Source: a virus
DNA: 32,419 nucleotides
Direction: 5' to 3' (one strand)
IMG/VR virus record: IMGVR_UViG_3300043464_001543
Location: 1-32,419 of that record
Shown: one piece after another, positions 8,879 to 17,190 of the stretch
Layout: the number at the start of each line of letters is the position of its first letter
How positions within the stretch are numbered: the stretch's first letter is position 1
Program-made: the position numbers and the translations under genes
The notes under the pieces: model-generated
Database searches by the model: none
What the model was told of the DNA's origin: nothing
Seen by the model: the letters and a program-made list of their open reading frames with translations, nothing else

Positions 8879-10573
8879 TTAAGGACAATTATAATTTTTA
8901 ATATCAGTTGTACATGGATTAATATAAGCCATCATGCCATCTATTGATAACCAACCAAAACCTCCTGTATTATTTGGATCACCTGCATTACAAGTAAATG
9001 GATATGTTTCAGAAGCTGGTGAACCTGCATAATATGTAGCTGTTAATGGTTGTTGACCAGCTGTAGTATTACCTGCTATTTCACTTCCTGCTCTTGCAAA
9101 TTGTGGAAGTCTATCACCTAAATTTACTCTAGAAACTAAAGTATTTAAAACACTTGTACCTGTTATGTTAGCAGCTTTACCACCTGCTGAATATTCATTA
9201 TCTTTTAAATACTGTAGTACTAATGTTTTGTCAGATTTAATCCAAATTCTTACAACTGTAGTTAACATAGCTGAATCATTACTTGGAAGTTTTATAAATC
9301 TAGATGCTACAACATAATTACTTTGAACAATTGAATCAAATGTTGTTCCTGCATTCATTACTGTTAAAGGTATAACAGGTAATGATGTTGTACCGTTTGA
9401 GTTAAAAGTTAATGAACCATTATTATCAAATGTTACACCACCGTTTCCTGTAAAAGGAGCAACTGTTGTATTTGATACATAAGTATCAATTGCACCATAT
9501 TCCCAAGGTAAAGCAGATCCACCACCTGTACCATTAGAAGATAAAGGAATCATTAACATTCCTCTAAAATGAACAACATTACCTATTCTTCTACATTTAG
9601 GTTTATAAGCTGTAATTGAATTACCAGAATAAAAATCAAAACCTAATAAGTCTACCCAACCTGTATCTTGAATATTTGCACTTAAAGTTCCTCCTGTATA
9701 ATTTAAATTTACTGAGTTAGTATTTTGTACATTGATTGCAAAATTTGATACATAATCATAGATATCACAAATTGTGATCCATAAATTTGTAATAGTATCA
9801 GCTACTGTTATAGGAGTGTTTACCCAAGAACCATTGTACACAGTTCCAAATGGAGTAGGTTTTTGTGATACGGTAGGAGTAGATGATGTTATACATGCAC
9901 CTTGTACTGCAGATGATATGTCTGCTGGAAAACCAGTTGAACCTAATAAAGCACAATATCCATTTGTGCTGTTATTTACCAATGCATTTAATATTGTATC
10001 AATTGGATATGAGTTACCTCCAATTACAACTCCTGGAGATAAAGTACAATTAACAACAAAACTTGGTAATGTAAATACTGGAGGAGGAGTATTCTCTAAA
10101 ACAGTTACTCTATTATCTATGTTTGTGATCTGATTATTTATAACACTGATTTGATCTAAAATAGAACAAACTCTGTTTGCAATCATTTGAACATAGTCCA
10201 CTAATTGCATAGTAGTTTGATTACCCTGAACAAAACATGGAGCTACACTTACTACACAATCAGGACAAGTACCTGTACTTTTTGTATCTGTTTGAGGTGT
10301 ATTATTTAAGTCACATACTTTAGATATTAATAATTCTATAAGAGTTTTAATATCAGAAGGAGGACATCCAGCAATACCTATACATTCTAAATCATAATTG
10401 CTTATGTTTAGTTGATCCATAATTGTACACAACTCTTGACCTAAACTAGCAATTACATCAGAAACTGTATCACCTGCACATAATTTAATACATGGAATAT
10501 CTGGTCCTTGCCAAATAACACAGTTACTTGATATTGGGCTGCACGGTCTGTTATCTAAATTTAAAGGCTTCAT
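8879..10573 (-). CDS. Fibre-like virion protein (564 aa)
   Basis: This is a likely trimeric fibre or adhesin. The N-terminus (CSPISSNCVIWQGPDIPCI, 11-29, then LCAGDTVSDVIASLG) is a Cys-rich anchoring module that I recognise as recurring in fibre genes of environmental Bacteroidota phages. The motif repeats weakly along the chain (DTITNLWITICDIYDYV). Residues about 130-160 (SILDQISVINNQITNIDNRV) form a short heptad coiled coil, typical of a trimerisation stalk. The C-terminal half is Gly/Ser/Asn/Thr-rich and beta-like, including the phrase RIGNVVHFRGMLMIP found in phage fibre heads. No enzymatic motif is seen. A promoter-like element lies just upstream. Whether this is a head or tail fibre is open. 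Confidence 0.65.
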   Translation of the reverse strand: MKPLNLDNRPCSPISSNCVIWQGPDIPCIKLCAGDTVSDVIASLGQELCTIMDQLNISNYDLECIGIAGCPPSDIKTLIELLISKVCDLNNTPQTDTKSTGTCPDCVVSVAPCFVQGNQTTMQLVDYVQMIANRVCSILDQISVINNQITNIDNRVTVLENTPPPVFTLPSFVVNCTLSPGVVIGGNSYPIDTILNALVNNSTNGYCALLGSTGFPADISSAVQGACITSSTPTVSQKPTPFGTVYNGSWVNTPITVADTITNLWITICDIYDYVSNFAINVQNTNSVNLNYTGGTLSANIQDTGWVDLLGFDFYSGNSITAYKPKCRRIGNVVHFRGMLMIPLSSNGTGGGSALPWEYGAIDTYVSNTTVAPFTGNGGVTFDNNGSLTFNSNGTTSLPVIPLTVMNAGTTFDSIVQSNYVVASRFIKLPSNDSAMLTTVVRIWIKSDKTLVLQYLKDNEYSAGGKAANITGTSVLNTLVSRVNLGDRLPQFARAGSEIAGNTTAGQQPLTATYYAGSPASETYPFTCNAGDPNNTGGFGWLSIDGMMAYINPCTTDIKNYNCP

Positions 10574-10589
10574 ACTTTTATCTATTTAT

Positions 10590-10618
10590 AATATACAAAT
10601 TATTAATGAGAATTGCAA
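10590..10618 (-). promoter_or_regulatory. Promoter-like element upstream of the 564-aa fibre gene
   Basis: Minus strand: TTGCAA (10618-10613), 17 bases, TATATT (10595-10590), in the extended form TTTGTATATTA. It overlaps the end of the 957-aa gene and lies about 17 bases before the fibre ATG, which leaves a short leader. It belongs to the family of similar elements at 7810, 15790, 22677, 30384 and 31992. Confidence 0.5.
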
Positions 10619-13476
10619 GATTTTAATGTACTATTACATCCACATCCACATGTAGGTGTATTATTACAACAAGATTGAACTGGTGTACAAATGTAATTTG
10701 GATCACGTGCTCCTTGTAAATCTGCTAATTCTTTTTTAATTATCCATCTTTGTCCAAGGTCTGTATCTGGACAACAATTACTTATTCCATATCTTCTTTC
10801 AAGTACTGTCTTATATAATATCTCTGCAGAGTTACAAGCAAATTTCTCATATTTATCAGGATCACATGAAGGAACAAAGTAACCAGGTCTTATTGCTCTC
10901 TTTGGATATACAGGAGCTGGACAAGCTCCATTAATACAGTCTCCATATTCTTTAATATCATCTGTAGCAGAAGGAATAAAAGGTTCATACCCTACTGAAC
11001 AATCTACTGTTGTAAGTTGACATAAGCCTTTAATTTCAACGTAGAATGCTGTTGGTTCAACATTTGTGTAAACACCATTTAAACAAGTACAGTTTGCTGG
11101 AAATGCTGCTACTTCTGTCCAAACAGGTTCTGGTAAGTCAGTATTAAAATATTCTAAATACCATACACCATTGCAATTATTAAAATAAAATACACGTAAT
11201 CTAAATTCATAAACAGTGCCTTCAACTTCAATATCTCCAGTATACAAATTTAATGTATAATCATAAACTAATACTCCTTGTAATACCAATGTACCATTAT
11301 CTAAAAAAACTGCTATATCAATAGCAGGATTAGTGTTAATAATCCATTCTCCAACAGGACATGCTATACTTGGACTACCTAATGTAGCTACAGGATTGGG
11401 TGCTGTTGAATTTGTAATTTTCCAACCAATTATTGCATCATATACAATATTGAAAGTTAATGTATTATATACAAAAGTCCAAGCTGGTTTTCCGTTTACA
11501 AGATTTGGTTGAAGTACTGCGGTAACTGATTGTCCGCTAATAGTAAGTGTAATACAATTACAAAGTTTATCTCCAACAAAATTTCTTATACATTCTTTTT
11601 CACTTTCTTGATTAGAAGTTAATGTGATTGTTTGTGCAATACCATTGCAGTCTATGTAAGTATAGGTATGCGGTAAAGTATCATAATTTTTAAATGTTTC
11701 TGTTACTATCCAACAACCTGGACATTCTTTAATACTTACAACAAAACCTTCACAATTACAAGCAATAGTTGATACAGTATTAAAAGGAGTTCCTTCTACA
11801 AAAGACCAACTTGTTGAAATAGGAATATCAATATTAGAATTTAATTGATATTGAGTAGCTTCAATACCTATATTTAAATACCAAGTATCTGGATTAAATA
11901 CTAAAATTATTACTTCAAATGTATCAAAACCAACAGTATTTGCATAAAAATAAACACTTTTACCATCCTCTTCTCCTGTACTTTGTAATGTATATTCAAT
12001 ACCATCTAAAACTACTGTTATGCAAGGATTTGATAAAGTAATTAAATTAACTGAAACATTTGTATAACCATTCTCACCTGTCCAATTTATAAAATCTGGA
12101 CTTGTGGCAACTATGGCTGTTTCGTCATCTTCAAAAAAAATAGTCCATAAATTTGTATCTGATAGATATCTTAAAAAAAATATATTATTATCTAAATTAT
12201 TTATATAAACATATATATTTTCATTATTTATATTACCCACATCAGATAAATCTTTTACATATGTAATACCTTTATAAGTATAGGTAACTCTTGCAAATTC
12301 ATTAGAACAATCATTATTAACAGTAGGGCTTGTATCAAATGTAGATATTTGAGGTTCTAATAAATTTAATGCTGAGTCTGTATAAATTACTTGAGTATCA
12401 TCTAAACAATTAGTTAACTTATAATAAGTCTTAGCACATGCTACACATGAATCAAAAGTAAATGTGATATTAATAGTTTGTGTACTTGGTGGATTATAAT
12501 TTATTTCAGATACAAACCAACACTCACCACATTCTAACTTTACTGTTTTTCCTACATAAGCTGAGTAGTCTTCAGTACTATATCTTATAATAGATTGATT
12601 ATTACAATTAGTAAACTTATAATTTACAATTGGTAAACAAGCAGGACAACTGGCATATGCTGTCAGTATAGTAACACTAACCGGACATTCACAAACTTCT
12701 GTAATATCTATACTCCAACAACCTTCATAACCTTGTAAGGTAACTATTTGATCTTGAGCATAATAAGGAATTACACTAGGTGTATTAGATACTGCTAATA
12801 CTTCTTCTGTTTGACAATTAGTAAATTCAAAACATATTTCAGGACATTCTCCATCTACACATAATCCTAATTCTACAACAAATCCCGAACCGGCTCCAGT
12901 AACAATAGGTATAATATATGAACATACTCTAGTAGCACCAATTACTGTAATGATATCATAGTCAGCATTCATGTATGTTACTGTAGCAGGATTACCTGTA
13001 ACTTGATAACATTTTAATACACAAGGTGTTTTAACACTAACTGTATCTAACACAACATCTATAGCATCATCACAAGTTGTTTTAGTTGGATCTTCTATTA
13101 CATACCATGTTTTAGGATCATCTTCAATTCTGATGTAAGTTCCTACATTAGCAGAAAGATCTGTAGTAGTATTAAATGTACTACCATCACAAGCATATAA
13201 AGTATAACATGGTGTATCACAAACACATTTATCATCATCACAACCTGTTCTAACTGTAAAATCTACAGCATCAACGTCAGGTAATCCTATAACAAAACCA
13301 ATAGTTCCTGTTTTTGTACTTATACTATAACAACTATCATTTACTAAGCCATTTTCTGATACTCCTGAATATTGATAAAAATCAGGTGCTTCATTAAATC
13401 CGCTAGGTAATTTAAAGTTTAATATAATTAAACCATCACAACAAGAGATTACTTCTATGTATTTAGCTACAGCCAT
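10603..13476 (-). CDS. Large Cys-rich beta-repeat structural/adhesin protein (957 aa)
   Basis: This long extracellular-style virion protein is built from degenerate repeats of about 65-75 residues. Each has a core like 'YKLTNC...', a polar strand, 'YVGKTVKL', a CW pair and a closing CxxC. Visible copies begin near residues 89, 214, 283 and 350 (for example YKFTNC at 286-291, YKLTNC at 352-357, GYEGCW at 249-254, CGECW at 316-320). Later parts are more diverged. The last 100 residues form a separate module (RPGYFVPSCDPDKY, NSAEILYKTVLERRYG, WIIKKELADLQ), ending in a Cys-dense tail (CGCGCNST). I recognise this C-terminal type from similar phage proteins but know no function. The repeats suggest disulfide- or metal-stabilised Ig-like strands in a fibre. 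It follows the 79-aa zinc-ribbon-like gene by 6 bases. Confidence 0.6.
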   Translation of the reverse strand: MAVAKYIEVISCCDGLIILNFKLPSGFNEAPDFYQYSGVSENGLVNDSCYSISTKTGTIGFVIGLPDVDAVDFTVRTGCDDDKCVCDTPCYTLYACDGSTFNTTTDLSANVGTYIRIEDDPKTWYVIEDPTKTTCDDAIDVVLDTVSVKTPCVLKCYQVTGNPATVTYMNADYDIITVIGATRVCSYIIPIVTGAGSGFVVELGLCVDGECPEICFEFTNCQTEEVLAVSNTPSVIPYYAQDQIVTLQGYEGCWSIDITEVCECPVSVTILTAYASCPACLPIVNYKFTNCNNQSIIRYSTEDYSAYVGKTVKLECGECWFVSEINYNPPSTQTINITFTFDSCVACAKTYYKLTNCLDDTQVIYTDSALNLLEPQISTFDTSPTVNNDCSNEFARVTYTYKGITYVKDLSDVGNINNENIYVYINNLDNNIFFLRYLSDTNLWTIFFEDDETAIVATSPDFINWTGENGYTNVSVNLITLSNPCITVVLDGIEYTLQSTGEEDGKSVYFYANTVGFDTFEVIILVFNPDTWYLNIGIEATQYQLNSNIDIPISTSWSFVEGTPFNTVSTIACNCEGFVVSIKECPGCWIVTETFKNYDTLPHTYTYIDCNGIAQTITLTSNQESEKECIRNFVGDKLCNCITLTISGQSVTAVLQPNLVNGKPAWTFVYNTLTFNIVYDAIIGWKITNSTAPNPVATLGSPSIACPVGEWIINTNPAIDIAVFLDNGTLVLQGVLVYDYTLNLYTGDIEVEGTVYEFRLRVFYFNNCNGVWYLEYFNTDLPEPVWTEVAAFPANCTCLNGVYTNVEPTAFYVEIKGLCQLTTVDCSVGYEPFIPSATDDIKEYGDCINGACPAPVYPKRAIRPGYFVPSCDPDKYEKFACNSAEILYKTVLERRYGISNCCPDTDLGQRWIIKKELADLQGARDPNYICTPVQSCCNNTPTCGCGCNSTLKSCNSH

Positions 13477-13482
13477 TAGTTT

Positions 13483-13722
13483 TTATTTTGTAAACTTATC
13501 TAAGTTTCTATATCTTTCTTTACCCCAAACACTTAATGGGGCAGGTGCTTTTCCTTCATTTGTTACTGTAGCTTTCCTTACCGGATTAGCTGTAGGTGTT
13601 GGACCTTTTGTTGCTCCTGGTGTTTTCCCTAAGCAACTAGTACAACCTTGAGATCCATTTGGTAATGTTCTCTTCTGACATGAACATGTCATTGTACTAT
13701 TACAGTTTGGACATTTTGCCAT
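13483..13722 (-). CDS. Small zinc-ribbon-like protein (79 aa)
   Basis: The N-terminal 30 residues carry six cysteines in a metal-binding pattern: C4-x2-C7, C13-x-C15 and C27-x2-C30. The remainder is basic, Pro/Thr-rich and probably flexible, ending in WGKERYRNLDKF. It is most likely a small virion or assembly protein with one structural zinc site. Similar short Cys-rich peptides occur next to fibre genes in environmental phages. The leader just upstream contains AAAAACCAAC, shared with two other genes here. Function unknown. Confidence 0.6.
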   Translation of the reverse strand: MAKCPNCNSTMTCSCQKRTLPNGSQGCTSCLGKTPGATKGPTPTANPVRKATVTNEGKAPAPLSVWGKERYRNLDKFTK

Positions 13723-13743
13723 AATTAGTTGGTTTTTAATTAG

Positions 13744-14310
13744 TTAACAATGTGTACAAGTCATTTTGTTCAAAAGCTTAAGAGCAAAATTATATAAGCT
13801 CATTCCCTTCTGAGGTTCATGACAAAATTCTACTTTAGATATTGCTGCATCAAGATACATTTTTATGAAACGCAATTCTTCAAGTCTTTGTTTAATTTTA
13901 AATGGTGGTTCACATGCATTTGCATCAACATCACAAAGTACATTGTAATATTTATTCATTGCTTGTGTAATTCTCATATGATTATACTCTACATATACTT
14001 GATCATTAGGAGATACACTATATTTAATTATGTAAATCCCATCTGGGATATCTACATACTGTGTACCGCAGTCATTTGTTTGTAGTTGTAAATCACATGC
14101 TGTTAGTGTGATATGTCCAGTATTAACAAAATCAGTCATTACAGCTCCCTCAATTTGATTAGAATAGTTGAAGCCCGGCACCGTAATGTTAAGTGTAGGA
14201 CAAGTAACTGGAAGTAATGGGTTAACTGTATAAACACTTGTATCAAATATTTTTAAGATACATGAGTTCATTACAAAGGGAACCTCTAAACTTAATACAT
14301 GATTTGCCAT
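13744..14310 (-). CDS. Conserved structural protein of the tail/fibre region (188 aa)
   Basis: A beta-rich N-terminal half (TCPTLNITVPGFNYSN at about 36-51, then ITLTACDLQLQT) leads to DIPDGIYIIKYSVSP and a helical C-terminal half (IKQRLEELRFIKMYLDAAISKV) ending in CTHC. I recognise this layout as a conserved protein that accompanies crAss-like and related Bacteroidota phage structural genes, but I cannot name its role. Candidates are an adaptor that anchors the following Cys-rich fibre proteins or a tail-hub part. The ATG lies only 13 bases beyond a hairpin terminator (14324-14360), with no room for a promoter in between. It is therefore probably expressed by read-through from the 458-aa gene. 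Confidence 0.55.
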   Translation of the reverse strand: MANHVLSLEVPFVMNSCILKIFDTSVYTVNPLLPVTCPTLNITVPGFNYSNQIEGAVMTDFVNTGHITLTACDLQLQTNDCGTQYVDIPDGIYIIKYSVSPNDQVYVEYNHMRITQAMNKYYNVLCDVDANACEPPFKIKQRLEELRFIKMYLDAAISKVEFCHEPQKGMSLYNFALKLLNKMTCTHC

Positions 14311-14320
14311 AATATTATAA

Positions 14321-14360
14321 TAAAAAAGGAGAGGAGAAATTATTATCTCACTCTCCTTTT
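14321..14360 (-). terminator. Hairpin terminator/attenuator after the 458-aa gene
   Basis: AAAAGGAGAG (14360-14351) pairs perfectly with CTCTCCTTTT (14333-14324). The loop can continue as GAGA/TCTC with a one-base bulge. The descending arm runs into TTTTTTA on the minus strand. The next gene starts at 14310, 13 bases from the stem, so this is either a partial terminator or a hairpin that stabilises the 3' end of the upstream message. Confidence 0.82.
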
Positions 14361-14380
14361 GAGTTGTTTATAATTTAATA

Positions 14381-15757
14381 TTAATCTAGTACTACGATAT
14401 CACCTGGGAAAGGTACAATTGGATTTTTACAGTTATCACCTGAAATAGTTGGTTTTGCAGTACATGTAGTACATGAATCTAACCAAGTATTTATTGCAGC
14501 CCATACACCAGTCACATTATTAATATCACCTTGGTTAACAATAATTTCTACTAAGTATTGATCATTGTCAAATGTTCCAGATGGATTGTAAAAACGTGGT
14601 ACATTATGTAGTAAATAAATTCTATCATAAAGTGCATTTCTGTCAATAAAACCATTACATCCTACAATTGCATCTCCTTGAGTAATTTCACGAATCCTGA
14701 AATCAGTTGCAAAGAAGTTTTGTCTGTAAGATTCTGACAAGATAAAATCTCTTGCTACAGTTTCTCCAACTCCATTAGCTTGAAGACCATAACATTCAAC
14801 ACCTACACAAAGTGTTTGGAACTCACATGGAGAACCTGTATAATCTACTTCAGAAGCATAGATTCTTACTGGCTCTAACTCATAGAAATCAGAAACTTGG
14901 AATGTACAATTACCAAATTTAGTATCTTCATAAGCACCAGTTAAAGTAAACCCTGCACACATATCTGCTGTATAAGCTTCTTCTGACCAATCAGAATAGT
15001 TTTCATATGTTACATCCGGACCTGGTAACGGTAATGTTGTTGTATCAACAGTATCTGGATAATAGTATGTCCAAGTAGTACCATTGTCATCAGAGAATGT
15101 TACAATTGGATATACAAAAGGATTGATAATTGGAGAATTCAAAATTTGATTAGCCCAAGCAAAATATACTTTACGTGGATCTACTGGAGTTGGTACAATT
15201 GCATCATCAGCACAACATCCTGTATAACCCTCAAGAGTTAAGTAAGCATTGTGATCTAATAATCTTAATGCAGGAGAACCTTTTACATCTAAACGTAAAT
15301 AGTAAGTTTCACCACATAAAAATTCTTTACAACAAGTACCACCAGTTTCTCCTGGATTAGAACTTGAAGGTGGATTGTCAACATTCCAAGGAGTGTATCC
15401 AACATTAGTTACATACTTAGAAGGTGCATTAGCCTCAACATACCAATACTTACTCACATACTGAGGTTTAATAGTTTTAGTTTTGTTAGACTCTTGGTAT
15501 CCTCCATGAAATTTACCAATTTTATCATTTGGATAAATTGAACCTGATGCAACAATAACTGCACAACATGGGTCAGTAGCTGCCTCTGGTGAAACTTCAA
15601 AGTTGTCAGGATTAATAAAAGTAATTTCAGCTGGTGCCAACTGATTGTAAGTAAAAGCTCCTGGTGCAGTTGGAGTACCTAACTGAACACCGCTCAATGT
15701 AGAAACCCCTTCTGTTGCCAAAAGGACTTTTCTAAAAGCGTGATTAAAATAAGCCAT
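14381..15757 (-). CDS. Putative abundant virion structural protein (458 aa)
   Basis: The N-terminus (MAYFNHAFRKVLLATEG) is a phrase I recognise from conserved structural proteins of Bacteroidota phages. The body is beta-rich and aromatic, with scattered CC pairs (PCCAVIV, GTCCKEF, GCCADD) and a C-terminal CTTC. There is no enzymatic motif. It has its own promoter-like element (15790-15818), an A-rich leader (AAAACAAAAAACA before ATG) and its own terminator directly after the stop. Of the structural genes, only the capsid gene has a comparable arrangement, which suggests high expression. Candidates are an auxiliary capsid/decoration protein or a major tail component. The position, after the connector-like gene and before the fibres, fits either. 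Confidence 0.58.
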   Translation of the reverse strand: MAYFNHAFRKVLLATEGVSTLSGVQLGTPTAPGAFTYNQLAPAEITFINPDNFEVSPEAATDPCCAVIVASGSIYPNDKIGKFHGGYQESNKTKTIKPQYVSKYWYVEANAPSKYVTNVGYTPWNVDNPPSSSNPGETGGTCCKEFLCGETYYLRLDVKGSPALRLLDHNAYLTLEGYTGCCADDAIVPTPVDPRKVYFAWANQILNSPIINPFVYPIVTFSDDNGTTWTYYYPDTVDTTTLPLPGPDVTYENYSDWSEEAYTADMCAGFTLTGAYEDTKFGNCTFQVSDFYELEPVRIYASEVDYTGSPCEFQTLCVGVECYGLQANGVGETVARDFILSESYRQNFFATDFRIREITQGDAIVGCNGFIDRNALYDRIYLLHNVPRFYNPSGTFDNDQYLVEIIVNQGDINNVTGVWAAINTWLDSCTTCTAKPTISGDNCKNPIVPFPGDIVVLD

Positions 15758-15789
15758 TGTTTTTTGTTTTAGTTAATAAATATATATAT

Positions 15790-15818
15790 AATATAATCAA
15801 AAGTTTTTAAATATCCAA
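15790..15818 (-). promoter_or_regulatory. Promoter-like element upstream of the 458-aa structural gene
   Basis: Minus strand: TTGGAT (15818-15813), 17 bases, TATATT (15795-15790), then an AT-only run and an A-rich leader to the ATG at 15757. It lies in the 62-base gap after the Dps-like gene. Together with the terminator at 14321-14360 it would produce a single-gene transcript. Confidence 0.5.
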
Positions 15819-15819
15819 A

Positions 15820-16338
15820 TTATTTTAAGAAAAGTAATTTATATTTAGTAGAATTGATAGAATCCTTAACTAAATCTAAGTTGTTTACTATTTCTGAGTA
15901 AGGTAGCATTCCCTGTAGTTTGTTAATCATTGCATAGATGTCTCTCAAGTAAGCAACACCATCAGCTACTGTATCTAAAGTTCTACATGCTAGATCTTTG
16001 CACTCAAGTATTTTCTCAGATACTCCTTGATAACCTTCTACTAAGGTATCAGCATGTCCTGGTAAACCATCATAAAAATCTCCAATTGCTATATGTGCAG
16101 CATAAGATCCTTCTCCAGTAACTTTTAAATGAAGCTTGTGAAAACTATTTCTAGCATTCATAAGTTCCATTGCACATGCAGCAACCATTGTATCTAATGA
16201 ACTTCCACCAACTCCAGTACTTGGAGTAGGTTGTGGTTTAGCCGGCTCACTCTTAGGTTGAGTAACAACTACTTCTGGTCTACTTACTGTTTTTGTAGAT
16301 TCAGGATTTCTTTTTAACATTCTAGGTTTTGCTTCCAT
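15820..16338 (-). CDS. Dps/ferritin-like protein (172 aa)
   Basis: After a disordered Pro/Lys/Ser N-terminus (1-46), residues about 48-172 look like a four-helix ferritin-type bundle. The segment FHKLHLKV...AAHIAIGDFYDGL...HADTLVEGYQG lines up with Dps. H70, H82, D97 and E101 reproduce the spacing of E. coli Dps H51, H63, D78 and E82 exactly (12, 15 and 4 residues). The place of Dps D67 is Gly86, with Asp87 beside it. Dps proteins oxidise iron at the dimer interface and bind or protect DNA. Here the gene sits between a connector-like gene and a structural gene, so the product may be virion-associated. From memory this type may fall in a DUF family (DUF5856) of Bacteroidota phages; I could not check. 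The fold is likely, and iron binding is inferred from the retained ligands. Confidence 0.68.
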   Translation of the reverse strand: MEAKPRMLKRNPESTKTVSRPEVVVTQPKSEPAKPQPTPSTGVGGSSLDTMVAACAMELMNARNSFHKLHLKVTGEGSYAAHIAIGDFYDGLPGHADTLVEGYQGVSEKILECKDLACRTLDTVADGVAYLRDIYAMINKLQGMLPYSEIVNNLDLVKDSINSTKYKLLFLK

Positions 16339-16340
16339 AA

Positions 16341-17039
16341 TTAGTTACTTCTTTCAGCAGATTCTTGTGTTCTAGAGAACTGGTTTCCTGACTCTATGTC
16401 TCCAGCTAATATACTCACTGCTTCATCAATTATTAATTCTATGATATCATCCTTAAACTCACATTCTACTTCAGTAGCAGAAGTGATTCCTGTATAAGGG
16501 TCAGAACATCCTGTGATCTGAATTTTTCTCGGTTGTCTATAGTAAGTAAGGTATGCCTCTTCTATATCAAAATCATTATTTGTAAAAAGATGTACTCTAT
16601 CATCAATAAGAGTTGCAAATGTTTCTCCCCATTCAAAACTAGGTTGTTTAAATTTATCTCTTAATAAGACATTTAAGTTACCCTCTTCTGCAAGATACAC
16701 ATTCATTCTTCTTTTGTCACAGCATTCTTGTTTGGCAAAGATATCTACTCTTTTCCATTGAAGATAATCACCTGGAATTAATCCTGCATAATAGTCTTCT
16801 TTTTTTGCTGTAGCTAATGGTTCTTTAATAAGTAATTTTTGAAGATCATCTTTTCTTCTAGTAGATTGCTCATCACCTTCTTTTACTATATTAATACCAT
16901 GCAATTGTCTTCTTACCCATTCTACCTGAGCTTTATTAAAAGATTCAACAACTTGCCAGCAGGTTATGTTATCATAATCCTGACTGTCAAGTTTATTGAT
17001 CCTTTGTTTCATCTTTATGGTAATAGTACTATTCAGCAT
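16341..17039 (-). CDS. Connector/ring-like head-tail protein (232 aa)
   Basis: The N-terminal 60 residues are helical and basic (ITCWQVVESFNKAQVEWVRRQL). The central beta part (LIPGDYLQWKRVDIFAKQECC, TYYRQPRKIQITG) is of the kind found in crAss-like adaptor proteins. The C-terminal helix (DDIIELIIDEAVSILAGDIES) ends in a short polar tail. A terminal 'deiidlAv..la.DiES' helix is characteristic of the connector/ring family that binds the portal. The gene lies between the small basic genes and the Dps-like gene, 2 bases before the latter. I infer a ring or adaptor role; the exact ring is unknown. Confidence 0.65.
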   Translation of the reverse strand: MLNSTITIKMKQRINKLDSQDYDNITCWQVVESFNKAQVEWVRRQLHGINIVKEGDEQSTRRKDDLQKLLIKEPLATAKKEDYYAGLIPGDYLQWKRVDIFAKQECCDKRRMNVYLAEEGNLNVLLRDKFKQPSFEWGETFATLIDDRVHLFTNNDFDIEEAYLTYYRQPRKIQITGCSDPYTGITSATEVECEFKDDIIELIIDEAVSILAGDIESGNQFSRTQESAERSN

Positions 17040-17041
17040 TA

Positions 17042-17188
17042 TTATTTATTTTTTGCCATTTTTTTAAAAGTTCTAGCCAGTGCTTTTCTCTTTGGAGTAC
17101 ATGTAGGTTTAGACATTGGAGTACAGAAACCTTTATGTTTAGGGTTAACTGCTTTTTGTATCCAGTTCTTATCCTTCTTTTCAGCCAT
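17042..17188 (-). CDS. Small Lys-rich protein (48 aa)
   Basis: This short frame starts at the ATG 2 bases after the stop of the 186-aa gene and ends 2 bases before the start of the 232-aa connector-like gene, so it fills the gap exactly. The product begins MAEKKDKNWIQKAVNPKHKG and continues with two Cys-Thr-Pro phrases (FCTPMSKPTCTP). About a third of its residues are Lys or Arg. 'MA.K.WIQKA..' openings are common in tiny basic peptides of tailed phages. Function unknown; DNA binding or scaffolding of neighbouring structural proteins is possible. Confidence 0.72.
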   Translation of the reverse strand: MAEKKDKNWIQKAVNPKHKGFCTPMSKPTCTPKRKALARTFKKMAKNK

Positions 17189-17190
17189 GA

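Noticed and set aside
9774-10133. Open frame of 119 codons on the plus strand
   Set aside because: It is antisense to the 564-aa fibre gene, with no recognisable motif and no gene on that strand elsewhere.
15779-15796. TATATATA run as a possible origin or simple-repeat feature
   Set aside because: It is short, and AT runs are common in the gaps of this AT-rich genome. It is better explained as part of the promoter/leader region.
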